Source: Paenibacillus sp. JNUCC-31 (GTDB taxonomy: Bacteria; Bacillota; Bacilli; Paenibacillales; Paenibacillaceae). From it: a DNA stretch of 64,000 bases. This document shows positions 15,392 to 23,963 of this stretch, piece after piece. The DNA lies in NCBI RefSeq assembly GCF_014844075.1, contig NZ_CP062165.1, forward strand, positions 2,356,001-2,420,000, written 5' to 3'. The position numbers and the translations under genes were made by a program. A model generated the notes under the pieces. That model was not told where the DNA came from and made no database searches. It saw only the letters and a program-made list of their open reading frames with translations. Every line of letters begins with the position of its first letter. Position 1 is the first letter of the stretch.

Positions 15392-16984
15392 TTAACCGTT
15401 CCGAAAATCCTGCGGGGTCAGACCATAATGTTTGCGGAATACCTGAATGAAATAAGGGGTATTGTTATATCCCACTTCCTGACCGACTTCATAAATCTTC
15501 ATTGCCGTGTGCTTCAGCAAGTGAACTGCACGCTCCATTCGGGATCGGATAATGTAATCACTGATACCTTCACCCGTCGATTGTTTATACATTTTGGACA
15601 AGTATACCGGGTGCAGATGCACCTCCCCGGCAATCACCTGCAAGGACAGATCTTCGCCCAGATGATGGTCAATCCATTGCTGGACCTGCCTGATCATGCT
15701 GGATCCACTTTCCTGACCCGTGTCGGTTGTACTTTGAGCCCACTGTTCCATCACGCTCCGGGTCCATGCCTCCAGACTGCGCAGTGACACGCCATACCCG
15801 TCCTTCAACAGCTGCTGATACTGCTCACCAAGGACATCGGACAATTGTCTGCCCTCCCGATGAGCCATGTACGAGAATGCGGCCGCGAGATAGTGAAAGG
15901 CAACATAAACATGCTCGGGGAACACACTATCCGATAACTCGGCAAAAATCGAATCAATCTTGCGATTGGCATCCTCCATCCGCCCTGCTTCCAGCAGCGA
16001 GGTCAATCCGGGTGGCTCATACAGCGCCGCAAGGGATTTCAATGTTGCTCCATGGGAGCCGGCAGCCGCATTGAGATGCAGTCCTTTGCCCGCTTCCGCC
16101 TGCTTGCGCAAGGCACTTACAGCCTGATGGTGCAGCTGCGGAACCTGCTCTGGAAAACGGCCTATCCGGCTGACCGACAGTGAAATTGTCGCGTTCAAAT
16201 ACTGCTTCACACTGTGAAGCAGTCGTTCCCCAAGCCGTCCCATTAACAGTTCCGGTTCAGACTGTACTTGTTTGGGACTTGCCATGAAGACGAGATCGTC
16301 ATACGCATCGTCGGTATGGCAGAGGTGATAGCTGCTGCCAAAGATCTCCTCCACCACGTTAGAGATGGCGTATTTCATCAACTGGAATGCCTTATGTGTT
16401 GGCTGCGGGTCATCATAGCGGATGAGCAGCAGCTGCATTTTATCCTGGGGACGAAAACCAATCTCCAACTGCTCCAGCTTTTCCACAAGTTCGCTCTCCG
16501 CAAATTTATGGCCCAGCAGCACATCCTTCATTAATCCTGCCCGCTTCTCCGGTAAGTGCTCCCTCACCGAATACATGGCGCGCTGATGCATCAACTGCTT
16601 CTCTCCCTCCAGCCGAATTTGGACGGAGGCTTGCTGCACAGCTTCAATCAGCTCTTCATCCCTCACTGGCTTCAGCAAGTAACTCACCGTCCCATGACGG
16701 AGTGCCTGCTTCGCATAATCAAAGGAAGCGTGCCCGGATAAAATGATACATTTGGTCCGCTCCCACTTCTGCCGAATATGACTCACCAGATCCAGACCGG
16801 ACAAACCCGGCATACGAATATCGGTGATGATAATATGGACCTGATGTGCAGCCATTTGCTGCAACGCCTCTTTCACCGAGTAAGCCTTATATACATGTCC
16901 AATCCCATGTTCCCTCCACGGTATGGAAGCTGCAATCGATTCCACCGCTGAATGTTCATCATCCACGACCATTAGATTCATCAT
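15392..16984 (-). CDS. YesN-type response regulator with AraC DNA-binding domain
   Basis: The 530-residue protein has a receiver domain (1-120, LMVVDDEHSAVESIAASIPW; phospho-acceptor Asp55 in IIITDIRMPGLSGLDLV; signalling Lys in VSYLLKPVRDEEL), a long middle region and two C-terminal AraC helix-turn-helices (about 430-528, LSLQVIAGEVHLHPVYLSKMYKQSTGEGISDYI...VGYNNTPYFIQVFRKHYGLTPQDFR). ATG at 16984 follows GAGGAGG, and the gene overlaps the end of the kinase gene by 26 bases. It should activate the binding-protein gene and the divergent permeases when phosphorylated by the neighbouring kinase. Confidence 0.93.
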   Translation of the reverse strand: MMNLMVVDDEHSAVESIAASIPWREHGIGHVYKAYSVKEALQQMAAHQVHIIITDIRMPGLSGLDLVSHIRQKWERTKCIILSGHASFDYAKQALRHGTVSYLLKPVRDEELIEAVQQASVQIRLEGEKQLMHQRAMYSVREHLPEKRAGLMKDVLLGHKFAESELVEKLEQLEIGFRPQDKMQLLLIRYDDPQPTHKAFQLMKYAISNVVEEIFGSSYHLCHTDDAYDDLVFMASPKQVQSEPELLMGRLGERLLHSVKQYLNATISLSVSRIGRFPEQVPQLHHQAVSALRKQAEAGKGLHLNAAAGSHGATLKSLAALYEPPGLTSLLEAGRMEDANRKIDSIFAELSDSVFPEHVYVAFHYLAAAFSYMAHREGRQLSDVLGEQYQQLLKDGYGVSLRSLEAWTRSVMEQWAQSTTDTGQESGSSMIRQVQQWIDHHLGEDLSLQVIAGEVHLHPVYLSKMYKQSTGEGISDYIIRSRMERAVHLLKHTAMKIYEVGQEVGYNNTPYFIQVFRKHYGLTPQDFRNG

Positions 16985-18719
16985 TAGGATGTTCCTCCTC
17001 AAACCATCGTATTTCCACACTGAGTCCCCCATAGGGGATCGCTCCAAAATGAAGCCCCGAAGAATGACCATATCGCGTAACGAGCCGCTGGTGTACATTC
17101 CAGGTGCCTGTGCCAATTTCTTCACCCATGGGTTCATTGATTTCCCGTTCCAGTCCCGCAATCTCTTCCGGTGTCAGGGTGACACCGTCGTTGTCGACAA
17201 ACAGACTGTATCGTGTGTACTGCCTTCCATCGATTTGCTCTTGTGCAGCCATGCCTGTAACCACGATGTGACCGCTGCCCTCCATCGGTTCAATGCCGTG
17301 AATGACTGCATTCTCCACAATAGGCTGGATCAGCAGCCTAGGAATGTGCTGCTGCAACAGTTCTTGCGGTACGGCAATCTCATACGACAAACGATTGGTG
17401 CGCATCTGTTGGATGGACAAATAATTGTCCAGCAGTCGTATCTCCTCTTCCACAGTTGTCATGTCATTCTCATCACGCGTGATGTAGCGATAGTAGTCAC
17501 CCAGACTGAGCGACATGGCAATAACCGCTTCGCGGTTGCCCAGCTGCGTCATATTTTTAATATAAAACAGGCAATTGTACAGGAAATGAGGATTAATCTG
17601 CGATTGCAGATGTTTCAACGTCGCTTCCCGTGAACGAATGCGTTCCTCGTATACCTTTTCGATCAGCTCCTGAATCTGCTCAGCCATGTGATTGAAGCTC
17701 TGGGTCAGATACGCGAATTCATCCCGGGAGTGATCAACCGGGATTCTTGTGGACAGCTGTCCTTTGCGAATCTGCTGCAGCCCTCTCATCAAACGTTGTA
17801 TCGGCACCTGTACCTTTCGGTATAACAACAGCGCAGCCCCAATACTAAGCACAAGCAGCAGCAAAATCGAAGTAATGAACATATTCCGGCTCTTGTCCAT
17901 CGGCGTGAGCAGATCATCCAGGACCACCGGGTTAACATAAATTCCGTTCAGCTGTTTGGAGAGCACATAACTGACCAAGTACTTCTTGCCCCCCACCTCC
18001 AGCTGATGGTTACCCTCGCTGCCCAGTCCGTTTAACGGCATGTCCTCCATGATGGCTTGCATCAGTTCAGGGTCCGCACTGCGGTTTAATAACGGTTCAT
18101 TACCCGGCACATAAAGGAAAGGGTCCCCCCCTTGCGCCTCCTTGAAGTCGTCCAGCATGGCTACAATATTCATGGGATCAAAGTTGATCTCCATCACGGT
18201 TCGAACACCCGTAGTTACCGGCTTAGCATTCCATTCATAATTATCCGTGAAGAAATACGTAAACCCCGCCTGATCCAATTGCCACTGTCCAGGTTGGGGA
18301 AACTTCAACATGTTCTCATTGTAGACGGTTCGACTCGCCTTGGTGGATAATACCAACTCTGCCTGAGGAAGCACAATAGTAATATCGTTCTTCCAGCGGC
18401 TGGTGGACTGGTACAGCGACAGTTTGTCGAGAATATCGAGATAGATGCTGTTTTTCTCATACTGGCTGGTTGATTCTGTCATGTAACGATAGTGCAAAAT
18501 GCTTGGATCGCGCAGCAAAGTAAGCCCATAAAGCGAGAGCTGCTCAATATTTTTATCCACCTGAGAGCTAAAATAGTTGAACTGACTCAAGCTGGACTGT
18601 TGTTTCTCCTCCACGATCATGTCCACATTCGCCTGATTTGCGTAGGTATAGAGCAGCAGAATCGGTACCAGCAAACAGACCAGCAGCATAACTGTTTTTG
18701 AGAATACTGTAAATTTCAT
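16959..18719 (-). CDS. YesM-type sensor histidine kinase
   Basis: The 586-residue membrane kinase has TM1 (about 6-28), a large extracellular sensor domain (29-278), TM2 (about 279-301), a HAMP linker (QVPIQRLMRGLQQIRKGQLSTRIPVDHSRDEFAYLTQSFNHM), the His_kinase motif LKHLQSQINPHFLYNCL with phospho-acceptor His378, and an HATPase domain (LLIQPIVENAVIHGIEP; VDNDGVTLTPEE). Such kinases sense oligosaccharides, often with the binding protein. The ATG at 18719 is preferred over an upstream start because it begins the first membrane segment. Confidence 0.93.
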   Translation of the reverse strand: MKFTVFSKTVMLLVCLLVPILLLYTYANQANVDMIVEEKQQSSLSQFNYFSSQVDKNIEQLSLYGLTLLRDPSILHYRYMTESTSQYEKNSIYLDILDKLSLYQSTSRWKNDITIVLPQAELVLSTKASRTVYNENMLKFPQPGQWQLDQAGFTYFFTDNYEWNAKPVTTGVRTVMEINFDPMNIVAMLDDFKEAQGGDPFLYVPGNEPLLNRSADPELMQAIMEDMPLNGLGSEGNHQLEVGGKKYLVSYVLSKQLNGIYVNPVVLDDLLTPMDKSRNMFITSILLLLVLSIGAALLLYRKVQVPIQRLMRGLQQIRKGQLSTRIPVDHSRDEFAYLTQSFNHMAEQIQELIEKVYEERIRSREATLKHLQSQINPHFLYNCLFYIKNMTQLGNREAVIAMSLSLGDYYRYITRDENDMTTVEEEIRLLDNYLSIQQMRTNRLSYEIAVPQELLQQHIPRLLIQPIVENAVIHGIEPMEGSGHIVVTGMAAQEQIDGRQYTRYSLFVDNDGVTLTPEEIAGLEREINEPMGEEIGTGTWNVHQRLVTRYGHSSGLHFGAIPYGGLSVEIRWFEEEHPNDESNGRG

Positions 18720-18878
18720 TGCTTCACCCTGTCCCGGATTAAAGTAAAGATACACATCGAAGTCCTATTTTATATTGAAACCCCTTACATATCTATACTG
18801 ATTTTATGTTATATCGCTTTCCTGTGATTCATAATCCTCTTATACTAGGAGTGAATTAACATTTCGTGAGGGGGTTGT

Positions 18879-19148
18879 ATGATGCAATTGACAGAACACG
18901 GGGTTTTACAGATTGTGGATGAAGACATCTCCAGTCTGTATTGTTACTACGATCGGGATGGAATGGGTTATGATGATTCCTTTCTGTTTGAACTGCAACT
19001 TCAAAATGTGCCATTAACTCCAGGCAGTGTGTCTGCCATTCAGTTTGTTCTAGAAGATGAGTCTCCCCTGCGGGAAGGTATCATTGAAGATGTGCAGACA
19101 GCGATTCGTTCTGTTGATACGCAGTATGATGGCTCAATTGTAAAATAA
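18879..19148 (+). CDS. Small acidic hypothetical protein
   Basis: The 89-residue acidic soluble protein (MMQLTEHGVLQIVDEDISSLYCYYDRDGMGYDDSFLFELQLQNVPLTPGSVSAIQFVLEDE) has a GAGGGGG ribosome site and a strong terminator at 19172-19211, so it is an independent gene. I recognise no family. It sits between the divergently oriented kinase and permease genes of the transporter and may be unrelated to them. Confidence 0.7.
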   Translation: MMQLTEHGVLQIVDEDISSLYCYYDRDGMGYDDSFLFELQLQNVPLTPGSVSAIQFVLEDESPLREGIIEDVQTAIRSVDTQYDGSIVK

Positions 19149-19171
19149 TATAATCTTTCAGCAGAAGCGTG

Positions 19172-19216
19172 AAACAGGAGCATTGGACTTGCGGGTCGGA
19201 TGCTCCTGTTTGACGT
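19172..19216 (+). terminator. Rho-independent terminator after the small acidic protein
   Basis: A 12-bp perfect stem AAACAGGAGCAT/ATGCTCCTGTTT with a 16-base loop, extended by CGT/ACG. It lies 23 bases after the stop codon at 19148 and isolates this gene from the permease operon downstream. The rest of 19217-19365 is permease leader; an ATTTCAA/TTGAAAT repeat near 19235-19257 is the only structure noted. Confidence 0.8.
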
Positions 19217-19365
19217 TTCGTCAACAAGTTAATATTTCAACATCCGCCTTGAAATGTTGTTCTATAGCCGGCCCGTTTCCGTTGCTATAATTCAGTTGCT
19301 CCACTTTTTGCAGAGGCTGGCTGGCCTCATGATGCAGAGGCTGGACGATATAAAGGAGGGACCTG

Positions 19366-20331
19366 ATGGCTATGGAACAACCACTAACGACCAATACACC
19401 GGTGCGGCAGGCAACACACCATCCACGCAAACGTACCCGGTGGAATTTCAAACGCACATGGCCGCTGCATTTCATGCTTCTGCCTGCGGTACTGCTCACA
19501 TTGCTGTTCGCCTATGTGCCTATGGGCGGCATTATTATTGCCTTTCAGGATTTCAAACCGTGGCTGGGGTTCACCGGCTCCAAATGGGTCGGCTGGGATA
19601 ACTTCCGATTCATGTTCGAATATCCGGACAGTGTTCAGGTCATCTGGAACACCGTACTGATTGCTGCCATGAAGATTGTGGCAGGACTCGTAGCCCCGGT
19701 TGTGTTTGCCATTTTGCTGAATGAAGTACGAAATTCCACGTTCAAAAGGTTCTCACAGACGCTGGTATACCTGCCCCACTTCCTGTCTTGGGTTGTACTG
19801 GGCGGCATCCTGCTGGATATGCTTTCCCCCGAAGGCGGACTGATTAATCAGGTGCTCGCGGCTGTTGGCATTGAACCAATCTTCTTTTTGGGAGATGGCG
19901 ACTGGTTCCGTGTAACCGTAGTCATTAGTGATGTATGGAAGGAATTTGGGTTTGGTACCATTGTCTTTCTTGCAGCCCTCGCAGGCATTAACCCTGCGCT
20001 ATACGAAGCTTCCGAGGTCGACGGGGCAACACGACTCAAACAGACTCTGCACATTACGCTGCCTGCACTCGTGCCGATGATCATTGTGGTGGGAACGCTG
20101 TCACTGGGGAATATTCTTAATGCCGGATTTGACCAGATTTTCAACCTGTACAATCCACTTGTATATGATAAAGGCGATATTATTGACACATTTGTTTACC
20201 GGATGGGTATTTTGAATGGCAAAATGAGCTTTGCGACTGCGGTTGGTTTGTTTAAATCCTTTGTCGCCATGTTCCTCGTTATTACTGCCTACCGGATGGC
20301 TTACAAAATCGCCAATTACCGCATTTTCTAA
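19366..20331 (+). CDS. LplB-type oligosaccharide ABC permease
   Basis: The 321-residue membrane protein has a basic N-terminus (HHPRKRTRWNFKRTWPLHFMLLPAVLLTLLFAYVPMGGIIIAFQDFKPWLGF) typical of LplB/YteP and the EAA loop ALYEASEVDGATRLKQTLHITLPALVPMI that docks the ATPase. AAAGGAGGG precedes the ATG. It forms an operon with the LplC-type gene at 20465, separated by a hairpin-rich 133-base spacer. The shared ATPase (MsmX type) is not in the window. Partner binding protein: 13640-15292. Confidence 0.93.
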   Translation: MAMEQPLTTNTPVRQATHHPRKRTRWNFKRTWPLHFMLLPAVLLTLLFAYVPMGGIIIAFQDFKPWLGFTGSKWVGWDNFRFMFEYPDSVQVIWNTVLIAAMKIVAGLVAPVVFAILLNEVRNSTFKRFSQTLVYLPHFLSWVVLGGILLDMLSPEGGLINQVLAAVGIEPIFFLGDGDWFRVTVVISDVWKEFGFGTIVFLAALAGINPALYEASEVDGATRLKQTLHITLPALVPMIIVVGTLSLGNILNAGFDQIFNLYNPLVYDKGDIIDTFVYRMGILNGKMSFATAVGLFKSFVAMFLVITAYRMAYKIANYRIF

Positions 20332-20334
20332 GGG

Positions 20335-20448
20335 GCATTTTGCATACATCCAGACAGCGACTTTCAATAAGCAAGATATAGATCGAAATGGTTCAGTTCG
20401 TCTATATCTTGTACACGCGAGCGGTTCAAATCGAATGATGCAAAATGC
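20335..20448 (+). repeat. Intercistronic hairpin element (dispersed repeat, copy A)
   Basis: GCATTTTGCAT (20335-20345) pairs with ATGCAAAATGC (20438-20448); inside, AAGATATAGA-CGAA (20373-20387) pairs with TTCG-TCTATATCTT (20397-20410). Twenty bases of the right arm (20429-20448) are identical, in reverse complement, to the hairpin at 32762-32811, which also lies between two cotranscribed genes. This suggests a dispersed intercistronic element that shapes mRNA stability rather than a gene. Confidence 0.65.
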
Positions 20449-20464
20449 TTAAGGAGGAATTAAG

Positions 20465-21343
20465 GTGTATCACAAAACGACCGGATATCGTATATTTAAC
20501 GGCTTCAACTTGTTTTTCATCGCGGCTGTCTCGCTGCTGTGTGTGCTGCCGCTTGTTCATATTCTGGCGGTTTCCTTTAGCGGTAAAGCGGCAGCTTCCG
20601 CCAATCTGGTCACACTCTGGCCGATTGATTTTACAGTCGATGCCTATACCAAAACATTTGGTAACAGCAACTTTCTGAGCGCACTCTGGATCTCGGTGCA
20701 ACGTACCGTTTTCGGTACATTGCTCAGCATGGTGCTGGTCATCCTGACGGCATATCCGTTATCCAAGGAAAGTTTGAATTTCAAGGGGCGTTCGCTGTAC
20801 GCGTGGTTCTTCATCTTCACGATGCTGTTTAGCGGCGGACTGATCCCTTCCTACATCCTGATTCAAAAGCTGGGACTGATCAACACCCTATGGGCCCTGA
20901 TTTTACCTGGGGCTGTGGCGGTCTGGAACCTGATTCTCATGATGAACTTCTTCCGTAATGTGCCCAAAGAGTTGGAAGAAGCTGCATTTATCGACGGAGC
21001 CAACCATATCACCACTTTGTTCCGCATCTATCTGCCCGTATCCATGCCGGCCATTGCCACGATCTCCCTTTTCACGATGGTGGGGCAGTGGAATTCCTGG
21101 TTCGACGGGTTGATCTATATGAACGACGCAGCCAAGTATCCGCTTGCCACGTTAATGCAGACGATTATCGTGCAGCAGGATTTCTCCAATATGAACGTGG
21201 ATGCTACACAGCTCCAAAACATGTCGCAGCGTACGGTCAACGCAGCCCAGATCTTTATCGGTGCACTGCCAATCCTGCTCGTGTATCCATTCTTACAGCG
21301 ATTCTTCGTCAAGGGAATTGTGCTTGGGGCTGTAAAAGAATAG
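20465..21343 (+). CDS. LplC/YtcP-type oligosaccharide ABC permease
   Basis: The 292-residue protein starts at GTG after AAGGAGG (MYHKTTGYRIFNGFNLFFIAAVSLLCVLPLVHILAVSFSGKAAASANLVTLWP), the usual N-terminus of LplC/YesQ permeases, and has the EAA loop ELEEAAFIDGANHITTLFRIYLPVSMPA. It ends PFLQRFFVKGIVLGAVKE, a family signature. It pairs with the permease at 19366 to form the channel of the transporter whose binding protein is at 13640-15292. Confidence 0.93.
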   Translation: MYHKTTGYRIFNGFNLFFIAAVSLLCVLPLVHILAVSFSGKAAASANLVTLWPIDFTVDAYTKTFGNSNFLSALWISVQRTVFGTLLSMVLVILTAYPLSKESLNFKGRSLYAWFFIFTMLFSGGLIPSYILIQKLGLINTLWALILPGAVAVWNLILMMNFFRNVPKELEEAAFIDGANHITTLFRIYLPVSMPAIATISLFTMVGQWNSWFDGLIYMNDAAKYPLATLMQTIIVQQDFSNMNVDATQLQNMSQRTVNAAQIFIGALPILLVYPFLQRFFVKGIVLGAVKE

Positions 21344-21373
21344 AGTTACCCAGCGCAATGCTTTCGCCTCATT

Positions 21374-21417
21374 TCATCCCGAGGTTTATAAAACATTTAG
21401 TTACTTCGGGATGATTT
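21374..21417. terminator. Bidirectional hairpin between permease and Spo0E-like genes
   Basis: TCATCCCGA (21374-21382) pairs with TCGGGATGA (21406-21414) and is followed by TTT on the plus strand. It lies 30 bases after the permease stop and overlaps the 3' end of the convergent Spo0E-like gene. The 23-base loop makes it a moderate terminator. Confidence 0.45.
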
Positions 21418-21579
21418 CCCGCGAATAGCATTGTTATATTGATTAATGAGCTCATCCAGCACCATTGATTGACGAATGACTTCCGGATGCCAGAGCTCTT
21501 TATGTGCATTTGCAATCTGATAGAGCCTTTGCCGTGCCTTTTCTATACATTCCTGAATGGTTTCCGGATTACGCACCAT
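21397..21579 (-). CDS. Spo0E-like aspartyl-phosphate phosphatase
   Basis: The 60-residue protein MVRNPETIQECIEKARQRLYQIANAHKELWHPEVIRQSMVLDELINQYNN has the two-helix Spo0E-family signature (I-x-x-x-R-x-x-L-Y ... S-x-x-LD-x-L-I-x-x-Y). Members remove phosphate from Spo0A~P and delay sporulation, or act on other regulators. It is a stand-alone gene; the target is inferred from the family only. Confidence 0.85.
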   Translation of the reverse strand: MVRNPETIQECIEKARQRLYQIANAHKELWHPEVIRQSMVLDELINQYNNAIRGKSSRSN

Positions 21580-21751
21580 ACTCCCGCCCCCTGTTGTCCT
21601 TCAATATACTTCATCCAAAAAAGACCATCTATTATAATATTCGGAACAAAGGGAGCTGCGGATTACCCCAAATTTAAAATTTTATATTTTTTCTTGTAAA
21701 GGTTGAATAAGCATGTCCTTGCGACCATATATGTGTCCAAACTAATTGCAG

Positions 21752-21802
21752 ACAAAGAAGACCGGAAACGACCACACTCGGGCCATTACCGATCTTCTTT
21801 GT
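21752..21802. terminator. Bidirectional terminator downstream of the BtrH-like genes
   Basis: ACAAAGAAGA-CCGG (21752-21765) pairs with CCG-ATCTTCTTTGT (21789-21802), a 13-bp stem with one bulge. It lies 40 bases after the minus-strand gene ending at 21843. The remainder of 21580-21842 holds no gene that I can support. Confidence 0.55.
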
Positions 21803-21842
21803 TTGTACTCTTCCCATTTAGAAACCATGTGCAGTATTCACT

Positions 21843-22859
21843 TCATCTTAATCCGATATCCTCAAAACGATTACCGATCGTTTCTGGGAAACCATGTTTA
21901 ATCGCATCGATGGCACATTGTTCCGTCTCCCCTGCCTTAGCGATCAGATGAATCACCCTTTGCACATGCCCCTGCTCCTTCGCATCCCACGCCGAATCCT
22001 CAACCTTCTCCATTATCTGCGTATAAAGGTCAGACAACAATACGTACTCCCGTATAACGTGAATCATCTGATCTGACAGATGCCCAAGCCCTCCGACATA
22101 GGAGGCTATATCCTGTCTTGATTTGGCATAGTAGCGCAGGACCCCAGCAGCTTGATCGGTTTCATATGTTCCAGACTCTAAAGCATCAGCAATGGCAGCA
22201 TACGCAGCCGCTCCACAGGCATAATCATGGTGCGGCAGCATGTAATCATGGGTTTCCCATTTGTATACGGCCTGAATTAATGACTCCTTGCATACTTCCC
22301 ACTGATCTATGGATTTATGGGATTCCAGCACCTGATAATACCAGTATGGTGTGCTGTTCCTGCCAAACGAATCATAGGGAAGATGAATGACTTTATTTCC
22401 GTTACTTTCACAGATAAATAGCACCTGCTCCCCATCATCATACCCCGCACAGATGACAAATTGATCATGCCAGACAATCGCACCTACACCCCGATCAATG
22501 GAAGCCTTGATATCCAGCAGGGCCTGCTTCTGATAGAGCGGAAAGGTAGGTTCGAACGAAAATCCCCCGTGTTGTCCAGTCGTTATGCCAATGAAATCAG
22601 CCGCCACAAAGTTCTCAGCCATCCAGTTGTAGGCCGAGATCGATTCTGTCGTCAGACGCCGATCTACCACCAGTTGAAATACACTTGCGGTCATGCCCGC
22701 AATCATGTGACGCGGTAAATCCGTCCACTTTCTATGTAATAAAATACGGTACATCGCATCTGTATACGAGCCCACACCGCTCCATGGTATGTGTTCAGAC
22801 GCATAACCCGGAACTTGTGGGCATTGAATTAAATCCAGTAGTAGTTTGGTTCTCATCAT
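21843..22859 (-). CDS. BtrH-N-terminal-like (papain/C39-like fold) protein, copy 1
   Basis: The 338-residue soluble protein resembles proteins with a BtrH N-terminal domain: SYTDAMYRILLH at residues 31-42, FQLVVDRRLTTESISAYNW at 61-79, and VWHDQFVICAGYDDGEQVLFIC at 129-150, the last matching the His-x-x-hydrophobic-GYDD strand of C39/BtrH-like folds. The usual N-terminal cysteine of such folds is replaced by Ser31/Tyr32; His131 is present. The C-terminal half (about 195-330) is all helical. It lies 16 bases after its paralogue at 22876 in one operon. Possibly an acyl- or peptide-transfer protein or pseudoenzyme; the function is unknown. Confidence 0.6.
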   Translation of the reverse strand: MMRTKLLLDLIQCPQVPGYASEHIPWSGVGSYTDAMYRILLHRKWTDLPRHMIAGMTASVFQLVVDRRLTTESISAYNWMAENFVAADFIGITTGQHGGFSFEPTFPLYQKQALLDIKASIDRGVGAIVWHDQFVICAGYDDGEQVLFICESNGNKVIHLPYDSFGRNSTPYWYYQVLESHKSIDQWEVCKESLIQAVYKWETHDYMLPHHDYACGAAAYAAIADALESGTYETDQAAGVLRYYAKSRQDIASYVGGLGHLSDQMIHVIREYVLLSDLYTQIMEKVEDSAWDAKEQGHVQRVIHLIAKAGETEQCAIDAIKHGFPETIGNRFEDIGLR

Positions 22860-22875
22860 CCGTTCCTCCCTCTTC

Positions 22876-23874
22876 CTACCTTGCAGAGTGCGCCCCCCAC
22901 CGTGGCACAGTGGAACGTTTGCGATCAGGAAACTTCAGGGATATTACGCGAAAATAATGAACAGCCTGCTCTTCCATTGCTTTCGCTTCCAATAAAACCT
23001 GTGCAAGCTTCTCTGTTGCATCTAGCCGCAACACCCATCCGTTCTCCTGCTGGGCCATGCACCCCTTCATCTGGATAATTAACGCACCAAGCTGCTCATA
23101 GCATGCATAGGCTTGGTCCAGTTCGGTCCATATTCCGCGCGCATCCTGCAAGTACATCTGAATTTCAGTTCGGGACTGGCAATAAGATTCCAAAATATAA
23201 GCAGCACCTGATGCATCGTAATCTCCACCCCGAAGGGCCTCCACCCACACATCATACGCCAGTCTGCCCGAAGCTATGTTTCGATCAGGCAACAGTCGAT
23301 AAGGAATATCCCAATCCTCAATCGCTAGTCGCAGGGATTCCAGCAGCATCTGTTGTTCAGGGATATGTACCTGCTCACCAAAGATCTGACAATACCAGAA
23401 GCCGGTGAAGTTTAATCCGAAATTGTCATACAGCAAAATCTGCGGTTCCTTGCTCCAGCCGTCTTGCACATAAAAGATTCGATCACGGTCATCATACCCA
23501 TGAATGACTCCAAATTCCGGAATCCAGTAGATCACCCCAATGCCTCCATCCAGACTGCGCTTCACCCAATTGACCGCATCCCGCTGATAATATTCGAAGG
23601 TGGAATGACGCGTGCGTCCGCCATCCCAGATCGTGAATATCCCCAGGTTATCGATTCCAGGGCGATGGGATTCCCCCCATTGACCATAGGCTGTAACCGA
23701 CATGGGCAGTAGTCTGCGATGTACCGAAAGTTTGAATGCCAACCCCGTATATCCGGCTAACACATATTTGGAACCCTGAAACAGACCCGCATGAGTCAAC
23801 ACGGCGTGCAGACTATCTACATACGATTTGGACTGCCGCTTCATCATTAAGTTGTTTAATATGACTTCAGCCAA
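22876..23874 (-). CDS. BtrH-N-terminal-like protein, copy 2 (divergent paralogue)
   Basis: The 332-residue protein aligns along its length with the gene downstream: SYVDSLHAVLTHAG (17-30), FKLSVHRRLLPMSVTAYGQW (47-66), and YWIPEFGVIHGYDDRDRIFYVQDGWS (116-141). The position of the histidine in copy 1 is isoleucine here (WIPEF against WHDQF), and the N-terminal Cys is also absent, so any catalytic dyad is lost. It starts at TTG after GGAGGAGAGGG. The two genes follow a WYL regulator on the same strand. A pseudoenzyme partner in a heterodimer is one possibility. Confidence 0.6.
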   Translation of the reverse strand: MAEVILNNLMMKRQSKSYVDSLHAVLTHAGLFQGSKYVLAGYTGLAFKLSVHRRLLPMSVTAYGQWGESHRPGIDNLGIFTIWDGGRTRHSTFEYYQRDAVNWVKRSLDGGIGVIYWIPEFGVIHGYDDRDRIFYVQDGWSKEPQILLYDNFGLNFTGFWYCQIFGEQVHIPEQQMLLESLRLAIEDWDIPYRLLPDRNIASGRLAYDVWVEALRGGDYDASGAAYILESYCQSRTEIQMYLQDARGIWTELDQAYACYEQLGALIIQMKGCMAQQENGWVLRLDATEKLAQVLLEAKAMEEQAVHYFRVISLKFPDRKRSTVPRWGAHSAR

Positions 23875-23963
23875 GGAACCCTCTCCTCCCCATGGTGGTT
23901 TTCTTATATATTTTGCTAAAAAATAACCAACCTGCCTCTGCTCGTTTATGCACGTTCAGAAAC

